From Setoptus koraiensis (Eukaryota > Arthropoda): DNA of 64,000 bases. Location of the stretch: positions 16,306,001 through 16,370,000 of the forward strand of contig CM106586.1 in assembly GCA_048013815.1 (NCBI GenBank). The letters run 5' to 3'. The first letter of the stretch is position 1, and each line of letters begins with the position of its first letter. Shown here one piece after another: positions 1-11,026 of this stretch. The translations under genes were made by a program, and so were the position numbers. The notes under the pieces were generated by a model. That model saw nothing but the letters and a program-made list of their open reading frames with translations, did no database searches and had not been told where the DNA came from.

Positions 1-2124
1 TCTCAGTTGTAAGTTGTGATACCATTTCATGGGTGTCATCGACCTCTCAACCGTAGCTGGGGGCACATTGTTGCCAACATAGACCTTACACGATCTACGA
101 GCTCGCGCAACCGCCAATTGTTCCACACCCATTAGAGTTCCTTTAATCATCAGATCTTTGAAACTTAGCATGGATAGTGGAAAATCTCTGAGTGATATCT
201 CAGCGTTTTTGAAGTTAGCCGATATGAGTCTGCACCAAAGTGTCGTGAATTTGATATCATCAGGCATTGGACTTTCTGGATTGAGGGTTTTAATCATATT
301 CTTTAAATCATGATGCTTGTGAAAACTCGAATCAGCAACAACCTTCAGATATGAGTCTTCAAGTAGCACTGTAAACAATGCAAGATGTCGACTTTCATTA
401 TATAATTGCTTAGATCGTTGAATATAAATGTCAGCGTTCTTCTTAGCTAAGGAACGATTCAACTCCTCCATGGTGGAAGGAGGCATCAGATTAGTTCTTC
501 TGAGTTCATTAATCTTATCTTGAAGGGTCTGATCCCGTTTCAGTTGCTCATGATATTCATCTTCGAGAAGCATGAAATTGTTTCTGAGTTTAGTCTCGAA
601 TGGATCATCTTCTATTTCCATAATAAATTTGTCAATCTTAAAGCTAAGATCAGGACCAATCTTGCTGGCTGAAATATTTGATTGAGAATTGCGTGGATGA
701 TATTGTTTCAACCATTTGATTATACCCATGAATCTCTCGTTGAAAGCAGTTGCAAAATCATAATTATAAGGAAATAATGAAGAAACGGTGCCAATCTCTA
801 CAGATATTAGCTCGTTTGTTGGTGACTGCAGTTTCATGCCGCAACTGTTTTGCTCTCTGTCCAATATCGAAGGGAATCCCGGGTCAGGGTAAAACGATAC
901 GCTAAGTAGATTACATGTCAACATAGTATTTTCGTCAAAATGCAAACAAATAAGATCTGATTTAATAGTTTTAAGGCCAGGAAATTCCGCCTCAATTGTC
1001 AGGGAATGAGTATCAATGCATATTGTCTGCTCATCTTGCGATAACAATGCTCCGAAGCTCATTCTCCCTTTTAGTTCTAATTTCATGGATAATGGGGATG
1101 GCGTAGTTGTCGCTGGATGCTGCTGAGAATTTGGGACCGACGAAGGGATTTGGCGAATTTTGCGCTTGACAGTTCTAATAGAGCGGTTAATATTGCTTAT
1201 TAAATCGACTAGACTAATGTGGAATGCAATATTCCATTGTAAAAAGCAGTCTCCATTGATATTAAAATCTAAACTGCGATTGGCTATGTCATAGCTGGTT
1301 TGTAGATTTTCAATAAACAAAATTCTTTGTTTTGTTAATTCTTCAGGCAATTCGGAGAACTTTCTAACTTCAGGCACACTCAGATCGCTTATTATTACCC
1401 TATTCAAATCAATCATTAGACTCTTGGAAAATGGTGACGATTGCACACTCAGAGATTCAATGCGGTAGACGAAACTCGACATCTCGATCGCTATGGCTCC
1501 CGTAACTAGATTGAACGTTCTTGTATCTCCGTGAGTTTGATTGAAACGTAATCCTGACATAGTCATCCTGATACTCTGGGGAGTCCTGTTGTGGCTCGTT
1601 ACGACTGCAGTTTGCTCTATGATGATGCTACCTCCTTTGATTTCAATCAATCTCATGAGTTGCGACAGAAAGCCTCTTCGCTGAGCGCCTGACGGCCTTT
1701 CTTGGGATGCTCTATGCCTATTTCGGACTGGTGGGCGAGGCTCATTTTGGCAATTTCTCACTGATTCAATGAGGCCCAAGTCTTTAGTGGTTATCTTCAA
1801 TGTTGTAAAACAAAGAGCAATTCTTGAGGTGCAAGTTACATCGAAGTAACTGCTGGACAACCATAGGTGTTCTAATTCTATTCTGGTGCCATCGAGATGG
1901 GGCAATCTCAGATTGACACCTCGCAATGATATAAGTCCAAATTTGCTAATACTCGATTCAATTGAATGTTCCCTCTTCAAATAAAACACTGCGTAATAGG
2001 TGCAGATGATAGGGAACAATATTACCAAGAGTATTATCAATAACAAAATAATAATATGGTAGTAATGATAATAATAGTATATAAGTAATAGAAATAAAGT
2101 TACAATAATGGTAAGCAGATCCAT
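1..2124 (-). CDS. BLTP2: BLTP2 / hobbit (KIAA0100) bridge-like lipid transfer protein, N-terminal part
   Basis: The open frame runs from an ATG at 2122-2124 through the left window edge, giving 708 codons without a stop, so the gene is 3'-truncated by the window. Residues 2-45 are a very hydrophobic Leu/Ile/Tyr-rich segment, the expected ER membrane anchor. It is followed by a beta-rich region (SISKFGLISLRGVNLRLP) typical of the start of the lipid-transfer groove. Near 480-620 the reading FETKLRNNFMLLEDEY, then KINELRRTN and KNADIYIQRSKQLY, closely matches my recollection of KIAA0100/hobbit. Family knowledge: BLTP2 proteins form long hydrophobic grooves at ER-plasma membrane contacts and move bulk phospholipid. 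The visible part has no intron. The next gene (CMTM-like) is divergent, with 1.4 kb between the starts. Confidence 0.88.
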   Translation of the reverse strand, partial: MDLLTIIVTLFLLLIYYYYHYYHIIILLLIILLVILFPIICTYYAVFYLKREHSIESSISKFGLISLRGVNLRLPHLDGTRIELEHLWLSSSYFDVTCTSRIALCFTTLKITTKDLGLIESVRNCQNEPRPPVRNRHRASQERPSGAQRRGFLSQLMRLIEIKGGSIIIEQTAVVTSHNRTPQSIRMTMSGLRFNQTHGDTRTFNLVTGAIAIEMSSFVYRIESLSVQSSPFSKSLMIDLNRVIISDLSVPEVRKFSELPEELTKQRILFIENLQTSYDIANRSLDFNINGDCFLQWNIAFHISLVDLISNINRSIRTVKRKIRQIPSSVPNSQQHPATTTPSPLSMKLELKGRMSFGALLSQDEQTICIDTHSLTIEAEFPGLKTIKSDLICLHFDENTMLTCNLLSVSFYPDPGFPSILDREQNSCGMKLQSPTNELISVEIGTVSSLFPYNYDFATAFNERFMGIIKWLKQYHPRNSQSNISASKIGPDLSFKIDKFIMEIEDDPFETKLRNNFMLLEDEYHEQLKRDQTLQDKINELRRTNLMPPSTMEELNRSLAKKNADIYIQRSKQLYNESRHLALFTVLLEDSYLKVVADSSFHKHHDLKNMIKTLNPESPMPDDIKFTTLWCRLISANFKNAEISLRDFPLSMLSFKDLMIKGTLMGVEQLAVARARRSCKVYVGNNVPPATVERSMTPMKWYHNLQLR

Positions 2125-3527
2125 AGTATCAATCCAATGTTCCACAAATCCATACGTCTGCGAGAGTCCATCAAGAGGCTGGCTTGAGTTGGCTCGAGCT
2201 TTTCTTCATCAGGGCGAATATTGTCATTATATAAACTGATGATAATCATAAGACAATAATATATATAGATAAATATGTATATATATATGAATATTAGATG
2301 AAAAAAGATTCTGCTGTGCTCAGCAATGGGCAACCCCAATAACTATATAAGCACCAGCTGTGACTGGTCTCGCCAACAGAGAATGACAGCTATTTGTTTT
2401 TGTCCGACAGGCACGTGTTGACATTTCTCGCAGCGGCAAATTCGAACGATCATTTGTTCACTTGGCGGGCTCGTTTACCTGTGGCCCGATCAGGTAAGTC
2501 AACAAACAAAGGTAAACCAACCATCTATCGTTCGAGAATTCCGTTTGGACTCAACAAGTCAGTCTAAAGTCAAGAGCCAAGAAAAACAACGTATTTGTAT
2601 CGAAATGTGTCCGCTAATGTGCCGCTAATCGAAAAAATAATGGCTTCACCTTGTATAGCTGCCGGTGCTAGAGGTTGTACTACACTGTACTATCTAGTTG
2701 TGTGTACTAAAGTTGCTTCTCCGTGTCAAAAGCTAAATCGAACGAAAGTGGGAGGGCTTCCATTGATAGTGATTTGAAAGTTTCGTACATAATAACCAGC
2801 CAGCTGAGTATCTTGACTAGTTGCTTGGTTAGACTGCAAATCGTCGTTTAGTAAGTCGTGACTGAAAGCAATTCTTGCAGAAGAAATATTTTTCATTCGA
2901 GTTTCATTTTGTTTACACTGCCGTCCATAATGTTAGCACAAATTTCTGGCGTGGGTGTTAGACGCTCACGAGTATGATACTACCAAACAACCAATTGATT
3001 GTGTGCAGTTGTCTATGACTTATGGATATAACAATAACAGCACAACAAACAACCTGTTGGCTCTGATTGGAGGAACGGCTTGGAATTGCTGCTGTCGTTG
3101 GGCAATCTAACTACTGAGAAGTTGTACTTCTCGTAAGGTATCGTGGGAAGAAGTCGCCTGTATAGTTAATCAACAATCTTTATATTTTGTTGTTGTAGCC
3201 CTCATCTGACGCGTGCTTTAATAAAAGATCGAACAAGCTCAATTTGCAGCTCGTGTTCTCGACGCTAATTTACAAGATGGCGTCATACTTAGCTTAGCAA
3301 TTCGATCAAAATAGTTACACAGTTATTCTCAGCATTAACAGTAAATAGTATGGATGTGAATGCGTTGAGCTAAACAATGTGCAAACCAACCAGAAATCGC
3401 ATCGAAAGATGATATCAATTGCCTAGGCTGGCTCGAAGATGGTAACAGTATTTATCGTTGGCATTTGATGCGACAATTAATTGAACAACCAGAAGGTTCG
3501 CTTCAGAGCGTTTATTCATAAGTAACT
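2125..3527. other. Intergenic region between BLTP2 and the CMTM-like gene
   Basis: No convincing coding sequence. It is the shared 5' region of two divergent genes. A consensus plus-strand splice donor (CAG then GTAAGT at 2491-2499) may end a non-coding first exon of the CMTM-like gene, with an acceptor somewhere before 3528. This is inferred from motif only. Confidence 0.4.
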
Positions 3528-4539
3528 ATGGCTAAGCCAAAGAGCCCCAGATCGCCGACCTCATCCTCATCAGCATCTACCATAACAACAACAACAGTCA
3601 CACATCCAGACGGTCGTCAATATATAACTCGTGTTGAGCGTACAAAACCCAAGTATTCTTTTCATGTAGTTACAAAGGCCACGACAAAATCTGCAATACC
3701 AGAAGAGGTGGAATTAGATACCAAACATTTTACTCGCTGGCCAGGAATACTTAAATTGCTGCAAATTGTAAGAATATTCATCGATTCTATTTAACTAGAA
3801 TTTCGTATCACTTTAAATAGATTACAACCAAGCAAATTCTAAATGTCTCCCAACTCTTCTCTGTCATTTGCTGACCCGATTTAGATTGTTGCAGTGATTT
3901 GTATGATATTCTTCTCGCCACCTTTGACTTGGTTCACTAGAATTCTCTGCGCCGTGGTCGCCTCATGTTTTGCCATCACAATATTGATTTGCCTCTTCTA
4001 TCTATTCACATTACGAAGGGTAGTATTTCCCTCATGGAATTGGTTAAAGATTGTAAGTTTAAATTTACCATCTCCTTCATTATTTTCCGACAAACAAACT
4101 TTAGTTCAATCACTCTTGTTAACAAGATTCATTAATTTATTCTTTTTCTTTTCTCACAGGAGATGATTTACACAAATTTAGCATCTCTAGCTTATCTAGT
4201 GTCATCAATTCTGCAGATTATTTTTACTAACAAAAAAGAATATGAGATAGCGTTACTATATCATGACTATTACCACGACTACATCATAGCAGGGGTAAGT
4301 TGTGATCTGGATAGATCTAGTTCTAATGCGGAATCCATCGGACTTTCCAAACTAATGTTCTTTTTACACATTTTGTTTTAAAGTTAATCGGCTTCGTCAA
4401 CTTCATACTATATGCCCTGGGAGGTCAATTACTTCATAATCAGTGGAAACGCAAGAAGAACCAACCACAAGTTCACATAGTTCGGACAACAATAGATAGG
4501 AAAGGGAAGCAACACAAAAGAACTATATCACATGTATAG
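3528..4539 (+). CDS. CMTM-like MARVEL-domain four-TM protein, complete copy
   Basis: Four exons join in phase 0: 3528-3767, 3885-4052, 4160-4294 and 4384-4539, giving 232 residues. The N-terminus is Ser/Thr-rich and cytosolic, followed by a basic stretch. Four hydrophobic segments follow, around residues 75-90 (continuing as IVAVICMIFF), 95-125, 140-155 and 180-200. This is the MARVEL/CKLF-like (CMTM) layout. The C-terminus is basic. CMTM proteins act in membrane traffic and surface-receptor stability; which member this is cannot be told. Its stop lies 16 bp from the stop of convergent GEMIN8. All but the first ~30 codons is repeated at 10.1-11.0 kb; this copy has the plausible native first exon and start. 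Confidence 0.8.
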
Positions 4540-5159
4540 ATATGTAGTAAAATAATTAATCATCACTAATTTGCTTGTCGTATAAGGTTAAGTAAAACTT
4601 CATATTAATCGGAATGACTGGCCAGTAGCATGGATTCCTTCGAGTACATTCATTTTGGAATTGGTTATCTATGTGCAGTTGCATTGACTGTATTGAATCA
4701 TACTGTTCGCTCCCATAGTACGCTTTCATTTTGTTTTGATGCTCTTTCAATCTCATTGATAATCCATCTGACGCTGTTCGAGGAACGTCAACTTTATTTA
4801 ATTCCATCAAAGTGTTGACTTGTGATATATCCTTATAGAATTCGACATCGTCCACTTCTTGAATTTTGGCCTCATCTCTATCTTTCTGATGTTTCCTTGT
4901 TTCCAATATGAACTTCATATATTCTTCATCCACCGAAGAGTCTGAATCTTCGTCTGCGATGTCTTCATCACTCTCATCATCTGTCTTGAGACGTTTCAAG
5001 ATTCCAGTCAATTCGGTATCCGATAGTTCAATTTGGCGCTTACTCAGCTCATTTTCCTCTTCCTCTGATGACATCACGACAGGTGATCTGATACAATTAA
5101 AACAATTGTCTTTATTTTTTGATAATACGAATGTCCTATCGATTTTCAGGTCCTATTAA
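3618..5159. repeat. 1.54-kb direct segmental duplication, copy 1
   Basis: Bases 3618-5159 recur at 10089-11630 at a constant offset of 6,471 bp with no indel. By eye I found one internal substitution (4340 G versus 10811 T, in CMTM intron 3) and one next to the left edge (3624 A versus 10095 G). The unit holds most of the CMTM-like gene and all of GEMIN8 with 82 bp of its 5' flank. Homology stops abruptly at both ends. Confidence 0.97.
4556..5077 (-). CDS. GEMIN8: Gemin8, SMN-complex subunit (copy 1)
   Basis: Single-exon 173-residue protein with an acidic N-terminus (DESDEDIADEDSDSSVDEEY). The block EYMKFILETRKHQKDRD, then MKAYYGSEQYDSIQSMQLHI and the C-terminal NPCYWPVIPINMKF correspond to the conserved C-terminal half of Gemin8 (human ending KYWPVIPLKF, recalled). 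Gemin8 links the Gemin6/7 dimer to SMN and works in cytoplasmic Sm-core assembly on spliceosomal snRNAs. This copy keeps only 82 bp of the 5' flank shared with copy 2, so its promoter may be incomplete. It is convergent with the CMTM-like gene. Confidence 0.87.
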   Translation of the reverse strand: MMSSEEEENELSKRQIELSDTELTGILKRLKTDDESDEDIADEDSDSSVDEEYMKFILETRKHQKDRDEAKIQEVDDVEFYKDISQVNTLMELNKVDVPRTASDGLSMRLKEHQNKMKAYYGSEQYDSIQSMQLHIDNQFQNECTRRNPCYWPVIPINMKFYLTLYDKQISDD

Positions 5160-5213
5160 TTAGATCGTAGGGAGGATACGATCGTAGATCTTTTAAACTT
5201 TAATAACGAGAAA

Positions 5214-5278
5214 TGTCACGATATTTGTCACGATATTTGTCACGATATTTGTCACGATATTTGTCACAATATTGGTCA
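5214..5278. repeat. 12-bp tandem repeat
   Basis: About five copies of TGTCACGATATT in a row, the last one with a substitution, starting ~54 bp from the duplication edge. No spacers, so it is a minisatellite and not a CRISPR array. Confidence 0.95.
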
Positions 5279-5600
5279 CACTTTTTTTCTCGTCAGCTGA
5301 AAATTTTCTTTTTTTTTAGTTTTCTGGAGATTTGGGAGAGTGAGGGAGAACAGGGGAGTAGAAAATCGATAGAACCTTCCCGACCTACGATCTCCCTACC
5401 TCAGTCCACCGACTGAGGGAACACCAAGTTATTTTCTTTTTTTAATTTTCGCAACTTGGACCAAAAGTGATGTCACAGAAAGAACTTTCCGAGGCCCATG
5501 TTGGAAACGTAAATGGCCGCACCATGATTCTTCAACCACGCCTGAACTAATGATTGCAAATACTAGAATTTCACGAGAACGTATTCGCAACAAGAAGGTT

Positions 5601-5697
5601 TCAATTCATCATGCCGGAAACCCAAGATGTGGTAGAATGCATATGGTGGAGTTGTGACCATTCTACCACGTCTACAATTACCGGCACGATGATTGAG
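5601..5697. repeat. Imperfect inverted repeat / hairpin
   Basis: Left arm 5601-5639 and right arm 5659-5697 are reverse complements with interruptions. A 14-bp inner stem (GATGTGGTAGAATG with CATTCTACCACGTC, one G-U), an ~8-nt internal loop and a 12-position outer stem around TGCCGG/CCGGCA close a 19-nt loop. Weaker pairing extends outward. It could be a foldback element remnant or a small-RNA precursor; nothing visible decides. Confidence 0.8.
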
Positions 5698-5959
5698 ACT
5701 CTCAGCTTGAGAGGACGTTTCCGTTGGGACACTATCGATTTTTGGTTAGTACTCAATTAGGGAATACTCGTGAAAACGAGATGGGCGGTAGATACATATT
5801 TTTTTTTCTACTCTCGACGAGAATGCTTAGGCACTGAATACATTTGAACTATGAGGCTTACTATCGCCAATAACGCGTTTTTAACACGCAGTCGACTGCA
5901 AACATAACTATGGTTTATTGAAATAACTTGAAAAGTTCAATACAAGACAAACAAATCAA

Positions 5960-8765
5960 TCATCGATGATGGCTATGATTTCGTGAAGCAGGTACAATGT
6001 TCTTGTAGGCTGCATGATTCTGGGAGCGCCTGAATACTGTTGGCGACCTACATGGACCAACAGAGGAAGCTTGCTGACTTGAGTTGGCTGATAATGAAGA
6101 ATTGAGTGTCGGGTCGTTGACGCAATTTGTCAATTGTTTCATTTGTTGTTGTTTAGGCGAGGGCCATAATTCATCTTTATAGGAAGCACTCTTCCATGTT
6201 GTTGAGACTGGTGAAATATTGTTGGACCTGGATACTTCGGTCAAACTTTGAGGAGATTGTCGTTGATTATATTTACTAAACTGGGATGATGGTGATCCTT
6301 GGTCGCTAGATGGAGATGGAACGGACGAACCGCTAATTGGTGAATTATACCTAACGCCATTGACTACTGTAGTATCACAAAAAGAATCCTGACTTTGACT
6401 GATATAGGTGGTTGCCGTGTGATCGTGCAGTCTACTATCTAGCTGATGCTGCTGATGAAACGGTTGTTGAGGCTGGATTTGATGCGATTGCTGTAATAGC
6501 TGATGATGTTGCTGTTGTTGATTTTGTTCATATCTGTAACATAAATTGTTGTGACTATTACTCCTTGTAATTGTATTCAATCCGTTTATAATGATAGCAT
6601 GATTTTTAACGCCATAGTCGTTATTAAGTTTGTTGAACCCGCTTTTACAAAGATTATTTTCATTTGGCGGAAAGCATGAGTTCTGGGACGAGCTGGTCAT
6701 CGAACTGGACCGGAGCAATGGTTGATGGGGCTGTTCTAATCTATTATCAAAAGCTATATTTTGTCCAAATTGTTGTTGAGTGGTGTTAGCTAACGTAATT
6801 GGCACCTGATGCTGTTGAATTGGCTGCTGGCGTTGCTGATCTGATGTAGTTGCTTCGAAGTCATCATAGTATGTAGGAGATCTTTTTGGGATTTCATCAA
6901 CCGGAGAATTGGTATCTAAATGTCGAATTCCTTCTGCTAGATGCTTAGAGGACACATTACTTGACCTAGATCCTAGTGGAACTTGGTTCGATGTAGAATG
7001 GAAAATCTTTGAATTGGTTAAATTGGGTAATGAGCCTGTATTGGAAGTCGATATCTGGATTGGATTGATTGTTCCTCCAACATGCTCATCTTCAATAGAA
7101 CATATTTCAATGCCGGGAACTTTACAAGATTTTGGTCTGATGTGTGATGTTTCTTGAGCAGCTTGCAAATAGTTCTGCTTTGGAGTTTGTTGGACTCGTG
7201 AACTCATAGGCATGCATTGAGGTTCATAAGTCTGGTGTTCAACTGGTAATATAGAAGAGGATATATGAGAAGACAAGATTACGATTGTGGATATAACAAA
7301 AATTTCAACATTTTATGTGAACTGATCAAATTGATTGTGTATACTTACGCGAATTGTATTGATTTTCATTGAACGTTCCACACGTTAGAGAGTTGGTATA
7401 CTCTGTACTACAACTGTCATTAACTAGAGGAGCCATCTGTTCCTGAATAGTGTCTCCTTCTGTGATATAATTTCTTTGTACATAATCAAAAGTCGAATCT
7501 TTTATCTGTGTAGAGTCATGGCAATGTTCGTTATGATCAGTTACTTGGTTATACCCCTCACAAGAGAGAACCGTCTCATCTTGCAAATAAACACTCGATA
7601 GATCAGGTAAATCATGCGGCTCCCCCAGGTTAGTTGGATTGTCTGAACAGGAAACAGTATTATGAAATGTTGTCTGTTCGACAGGTGAAGTGCCCAGTGA
7701 AGATGCGAAAGAATGATTCATTGCAGAGTCCGAATTAGAGCGCCATTCGTCTCTGGGAGGAACGAGATGCCCTTCTAGATCGGTGGCCATTGTGGACGTC
7801 GATTGTTGCCCATCATCGATGCTATTGTTGGCGCCGGCGGCGGCAATCATTTTTTTGCTGTGGTCCGCTGGGGCAAAACTGTCAAATCCTAATTGCTGAT
7901 CAATATAATAATTGTTATCAAAATTAACATTGCCTTCTTGTGGAGCATAAATCACCGCATCGTCCTCGTTGTACGAATATGGATCATCACCAGTATACTG
8001 TGGTTGTTGTAGCTGATTATTTTCTATCGTACTTGATGATAAAGATGCTGGTGTTGCTTGCGTCCTTGTGGCTGGTACATTGTTGTAATAAGAATTACAA
8101 GATCCATTAGTTGGTTGATTCAATTGATCATTGGAGCTGATATAAATTATGTTTTGATCTATTGATGAGTTGATAAAATTTTGTGGACATTGAACCGTAG
8201 CGGCCAAAGATTGATGGTTGGTATTGGAAGTTCGCAGAGGGCTTAAATAGTCGGCTTGGTCGTTTTGACTGTTTACCAAGGGATTTCGCGTCTAAATAAG
8301 ATTAAATACAAAGATAATCGACATCAGTACGACAGTTGGATGCTATTGCTTTTTGCATGATTGACTGCAGTTTCACCCCGAAGAATGCTGATCAAGTGAA
8401 TACTTACGCGAGTTTCTTCTACTTCTTTGATGATTTGTTGAAATGCCTTGGTGCCCTCCTGTTCCTTTTGGTTTAGAAGAGCTGCATGAATTGAAATCAC
8501 AAGATGTAGAATATAAGAATGGGTTATAATACACGATGTAGTATTAATTGATGGATCAACATGCTAGAATAATAACATCATCGATGTTAGGATAACCGCA
8601 ACAACACTGTGAGGCAGTGCGCATCCGTAAGTGAGTCTGACCGATCGCGTCAATAGCGACAACTTTAGCTGGACGCTGGTCAGTTTTGAGCCTACTCAAA
8701 CATACCCACCTTTCGCTGAATTTTCGTGGACTTATCCTTCGTTGCTGTTGCTGGTGACTCGCCAT
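5960..8765 (-). CDS. CRTC: CRTC/TORC CREB-regulated transcription coactivator, possibly truncated
   Basis: Exons on the minus strand: 8765-8710 (start, ISPRKFSE), 8481-8408 (LLNQKEQEGTKAFQQIIKEV), 8291-7349 and 7242-5960. The first two match the CREB-binding domain of CRTCs. PPRDEWRSNSDSAMNHS matches the 14-3-3/SIK-AMPK phosphosite, and IRPKSCKVPGIEI with GSLPNLTN matches the calcineurin/SIK region. The rest is Gln/Asn/Ser-rich. Two oddities: the exon 1/exon 2 join (56-nt exon ending GAAAG, next exon CTCTTC) is out of frame with canonical GT-AG, implying a microexon, alternative exon or frameshift; and the acidic C-terminal transactivation helix of the family is not visible before the stop. 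The gene fills the segment between the two 1.54-kb repeats. Confidence 0.85.
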
Positions 8766-9161
8766 GGCTCACCTGAGAAGACTTGGCTTCTAATCGTCAC
8801 ACATACGTAAATAATATGTGGATAAACAAAAGTGTGTGTGTGTGTGCGTGCACTCGATGGAAATCTAGTCAATCAGTTAATAATTATCTCAATTGCTTCG
8901 TCATTTGTTATTTGAATTGTATAACAATGTAATCGTACCGCGATGTGGTCATTTCCAATCGAATTACCACTCGAAGGGGGTATGGAGGGGGCGTTACTGG
9001 TTGGTCGAACAATGGTGCTAAATAGTTCGATTTCTGTTGTCCGCTTTAGTGCAATAGTTCGAATTTATTGATTCGATGTCCGCGTCGATGCGTCGTTGTT
9101 ATTCGATCGTTCGATTAAAATGGCAGCGAGCGCAGAAACAATTGGCTCTCTCGTGCCGATA

Positions 9162-9215
<54 letters not shown>

Positions 9216-10088
9216 TTTCAGTTCTACTGTGTTGTTATTACGCGCTGCGATGTTTACTATTGTCGTTTTCAATATTTCAGCAAGATGCATTTATATAATG
9301 ACTTTGGTGTGTGTATAATAATAATAATGATAATAGTAATAATAATAGTAATACAATAAAGCGCATAATTGTGTGATAATGATCGTTATTGTTGTTGTGA
9401 CACCGTGTTAAAATCCGCAATTTGTGACGATTAAACGTTAATAGTAGCGTGATAATAAATATTATTAATTGATCGATAAAGATGCTTCAGTTAGCTTGAT
9501 ACCTTGATGTTGTTGTGTTGTTGTTGTTCTCTATGAGTTATTTCTATCGCTTGCTCGCTGTGCGGTTGCAGTTGATAATAGAGACAACGTTATGATGATC
9601 GCGTCTCGCTAACTACGACATGTTTCTTGAACCACACACACACACACTCGCTCGCTCGCACTCTCTAATACCATGAAGTACCATGTTCACCATTGTCGTC
9701 CCTTGCTAACACACGCACGCACACACTTAATTACACAGACACACACACAAACAGAAATAGAATAAGCGAAAGCAGTTTTCTGCAAGAGCTGTGCCGTCGA
9801 TTGTGAACAACAGCGCGCCGATCTTGCCAATGCTTAGGTAAACTAGATAAATATAGCTAGACAAAGTGATTGTTGTTGTTGTTTTCGTTGTTGCTGTATG
9901 GTGATTTAAGCAGCAGTTAGTGATTATATTAATAATGATAATACATTACACTTTGCTGAAATCTTGCTTTCTCCATACGCACAAATAAATTCTCTTTCTC
10001 TCTCCCTCTCTCCCTTTCTCTATTCGTGAGTCTCACCCTCTGTGCCCGCTTGACAGTGCACTACACACAGTATTACACAGTGTGTAGA
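8766..10088. other. 5' flank of CRTC, microsatellite-rich
   Basis: No supported gene. It contains GT, CA, GTTGTT and CT low-complexity tracts, including a ~50-bp (TG)n. It ends at the left edge of the second 1.54-kb repeat. Confidence 0.6.
9164..9213. repeat. (TG)n microsatellite
   Basis: About 25 uninterrupted TG dinucleotides; it creates spurious Cys-Val or Thr-His reading frames on both strands. Confidence 0.98.
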
Positions 10089-10099
10089 CAATATGTAAC

Positions 10100-11010
10100 T
10101 CGTGTTGAGCGTACAAAACCCAAGTATTCTTTTCATGTAGTTACAAAGGCCACGACAAAATCTGCAATACCAGAAGAGGTGGAATTAGATACCAAACATT
10201 TTACTCGCTGGCCAGGAATACTTAAATTGCTGCAAATTGTAAGAATATTCATCGATTCTATTTAACTAGAATTTCGTATCACTTTAAATAGATTACAACC
10301 AAGCAAATTCTAAATGTCTCCCAACTCTTCTCTGTCATTTGCTGACCCGATTTAGATTGTTGCAGTGATTTGTATGATATTCTTCTCGCCACCTTTGACT
10401 TGGTTCACTAGAATTCTCTGCGCCGTGGTCGCCTCATGTTTTGCCATCACAATATTGATTTGCCTCTTCTATCTATTCACATTACGAAGGGTAGTATTTC
10501 CCTCATGGAATTGGTTAAAGATTGTAAGTTTAAATTTACCATCTCCTTCATTATTTTCCGACAAACAAACTTTAGTTCAATCACTCTTGTTAACAAGATT
10601 CATTAATTTATTCTTTTTCTTTTCTCACAGGAGATGATTTACACAAATTTAGCATCTCTAGCTTATCTAGTGTCATCAATTCTGCAGATTATTTTTACTA
10701 ACAAAAAAGAATATGAGATAGCGTTACTATATCATGACTATTACCACGACTACATCATAGCAGGGGTAAGTTGTGATCTGGATAGATCTAGTTCTAATGC
10801 GGAATCCATCTGACTTTCCAAACTAATGTTCTTTTTACACATTTTGTTTTAAAGTTAATCGGCTTCGTCAACTTCATACTATATGCCCTGGGAGGTCAAT
10901 TACTTCATAATCAGTGGAAACGCAAGAAGAACCAACCACAAGTTCACATAGTTCGGACAACAATAGATAGGAAAGGGAAGCAACACAAAAGAACTATATC
11001 ACATGTATAG
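10100..11010 (+). pseudogene. 5'-truncated second copy of the CMTM-like gene
   Basis: Exon ends match copy 1 exactly (10238, 10356-10523, 10631-10765, 10855-11010) and the reading frame is intact from VTRVERTKPK onward. The native start and first ~30 codons are missing. An upstream ATG at 10026 reads in frame and would give a chimeric start of about 24 unrelated residues, so a product is possible but its promoter is not the native one. All four membrane segments are preserved. The lack of decay implies a very young duplication or an assembly artefact. Confidence 0.75.
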
Positions 11011-11026
11011 ATATGTAGTAAAATAA

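Larger units (their letters stand above)
5160..5959. other. Non-coding stretch at the duplication junction
   Basis: No credible gene. It holds a 12-bp tandem repeat, a ~39-bp-arm inverted repeat and the 3' end of the CRTC transcription unit (AATAAA on the minus strand at 5914-5919). It begins exactly where homology to the second duplicate ends. Confidence 0.6.

Noticed and set aside
5214-5278. Regular short repeats resembling a CRISPR array
   Set aside because: No spacers; a simple 12-bp tandem repeat in animal DNA.
9076-9359. Plus- and minus-strand frames across the TG tract
   Set aside because: They are the microsatellite read as poly Cys-Val or Thr-His; no domain and no splice context.
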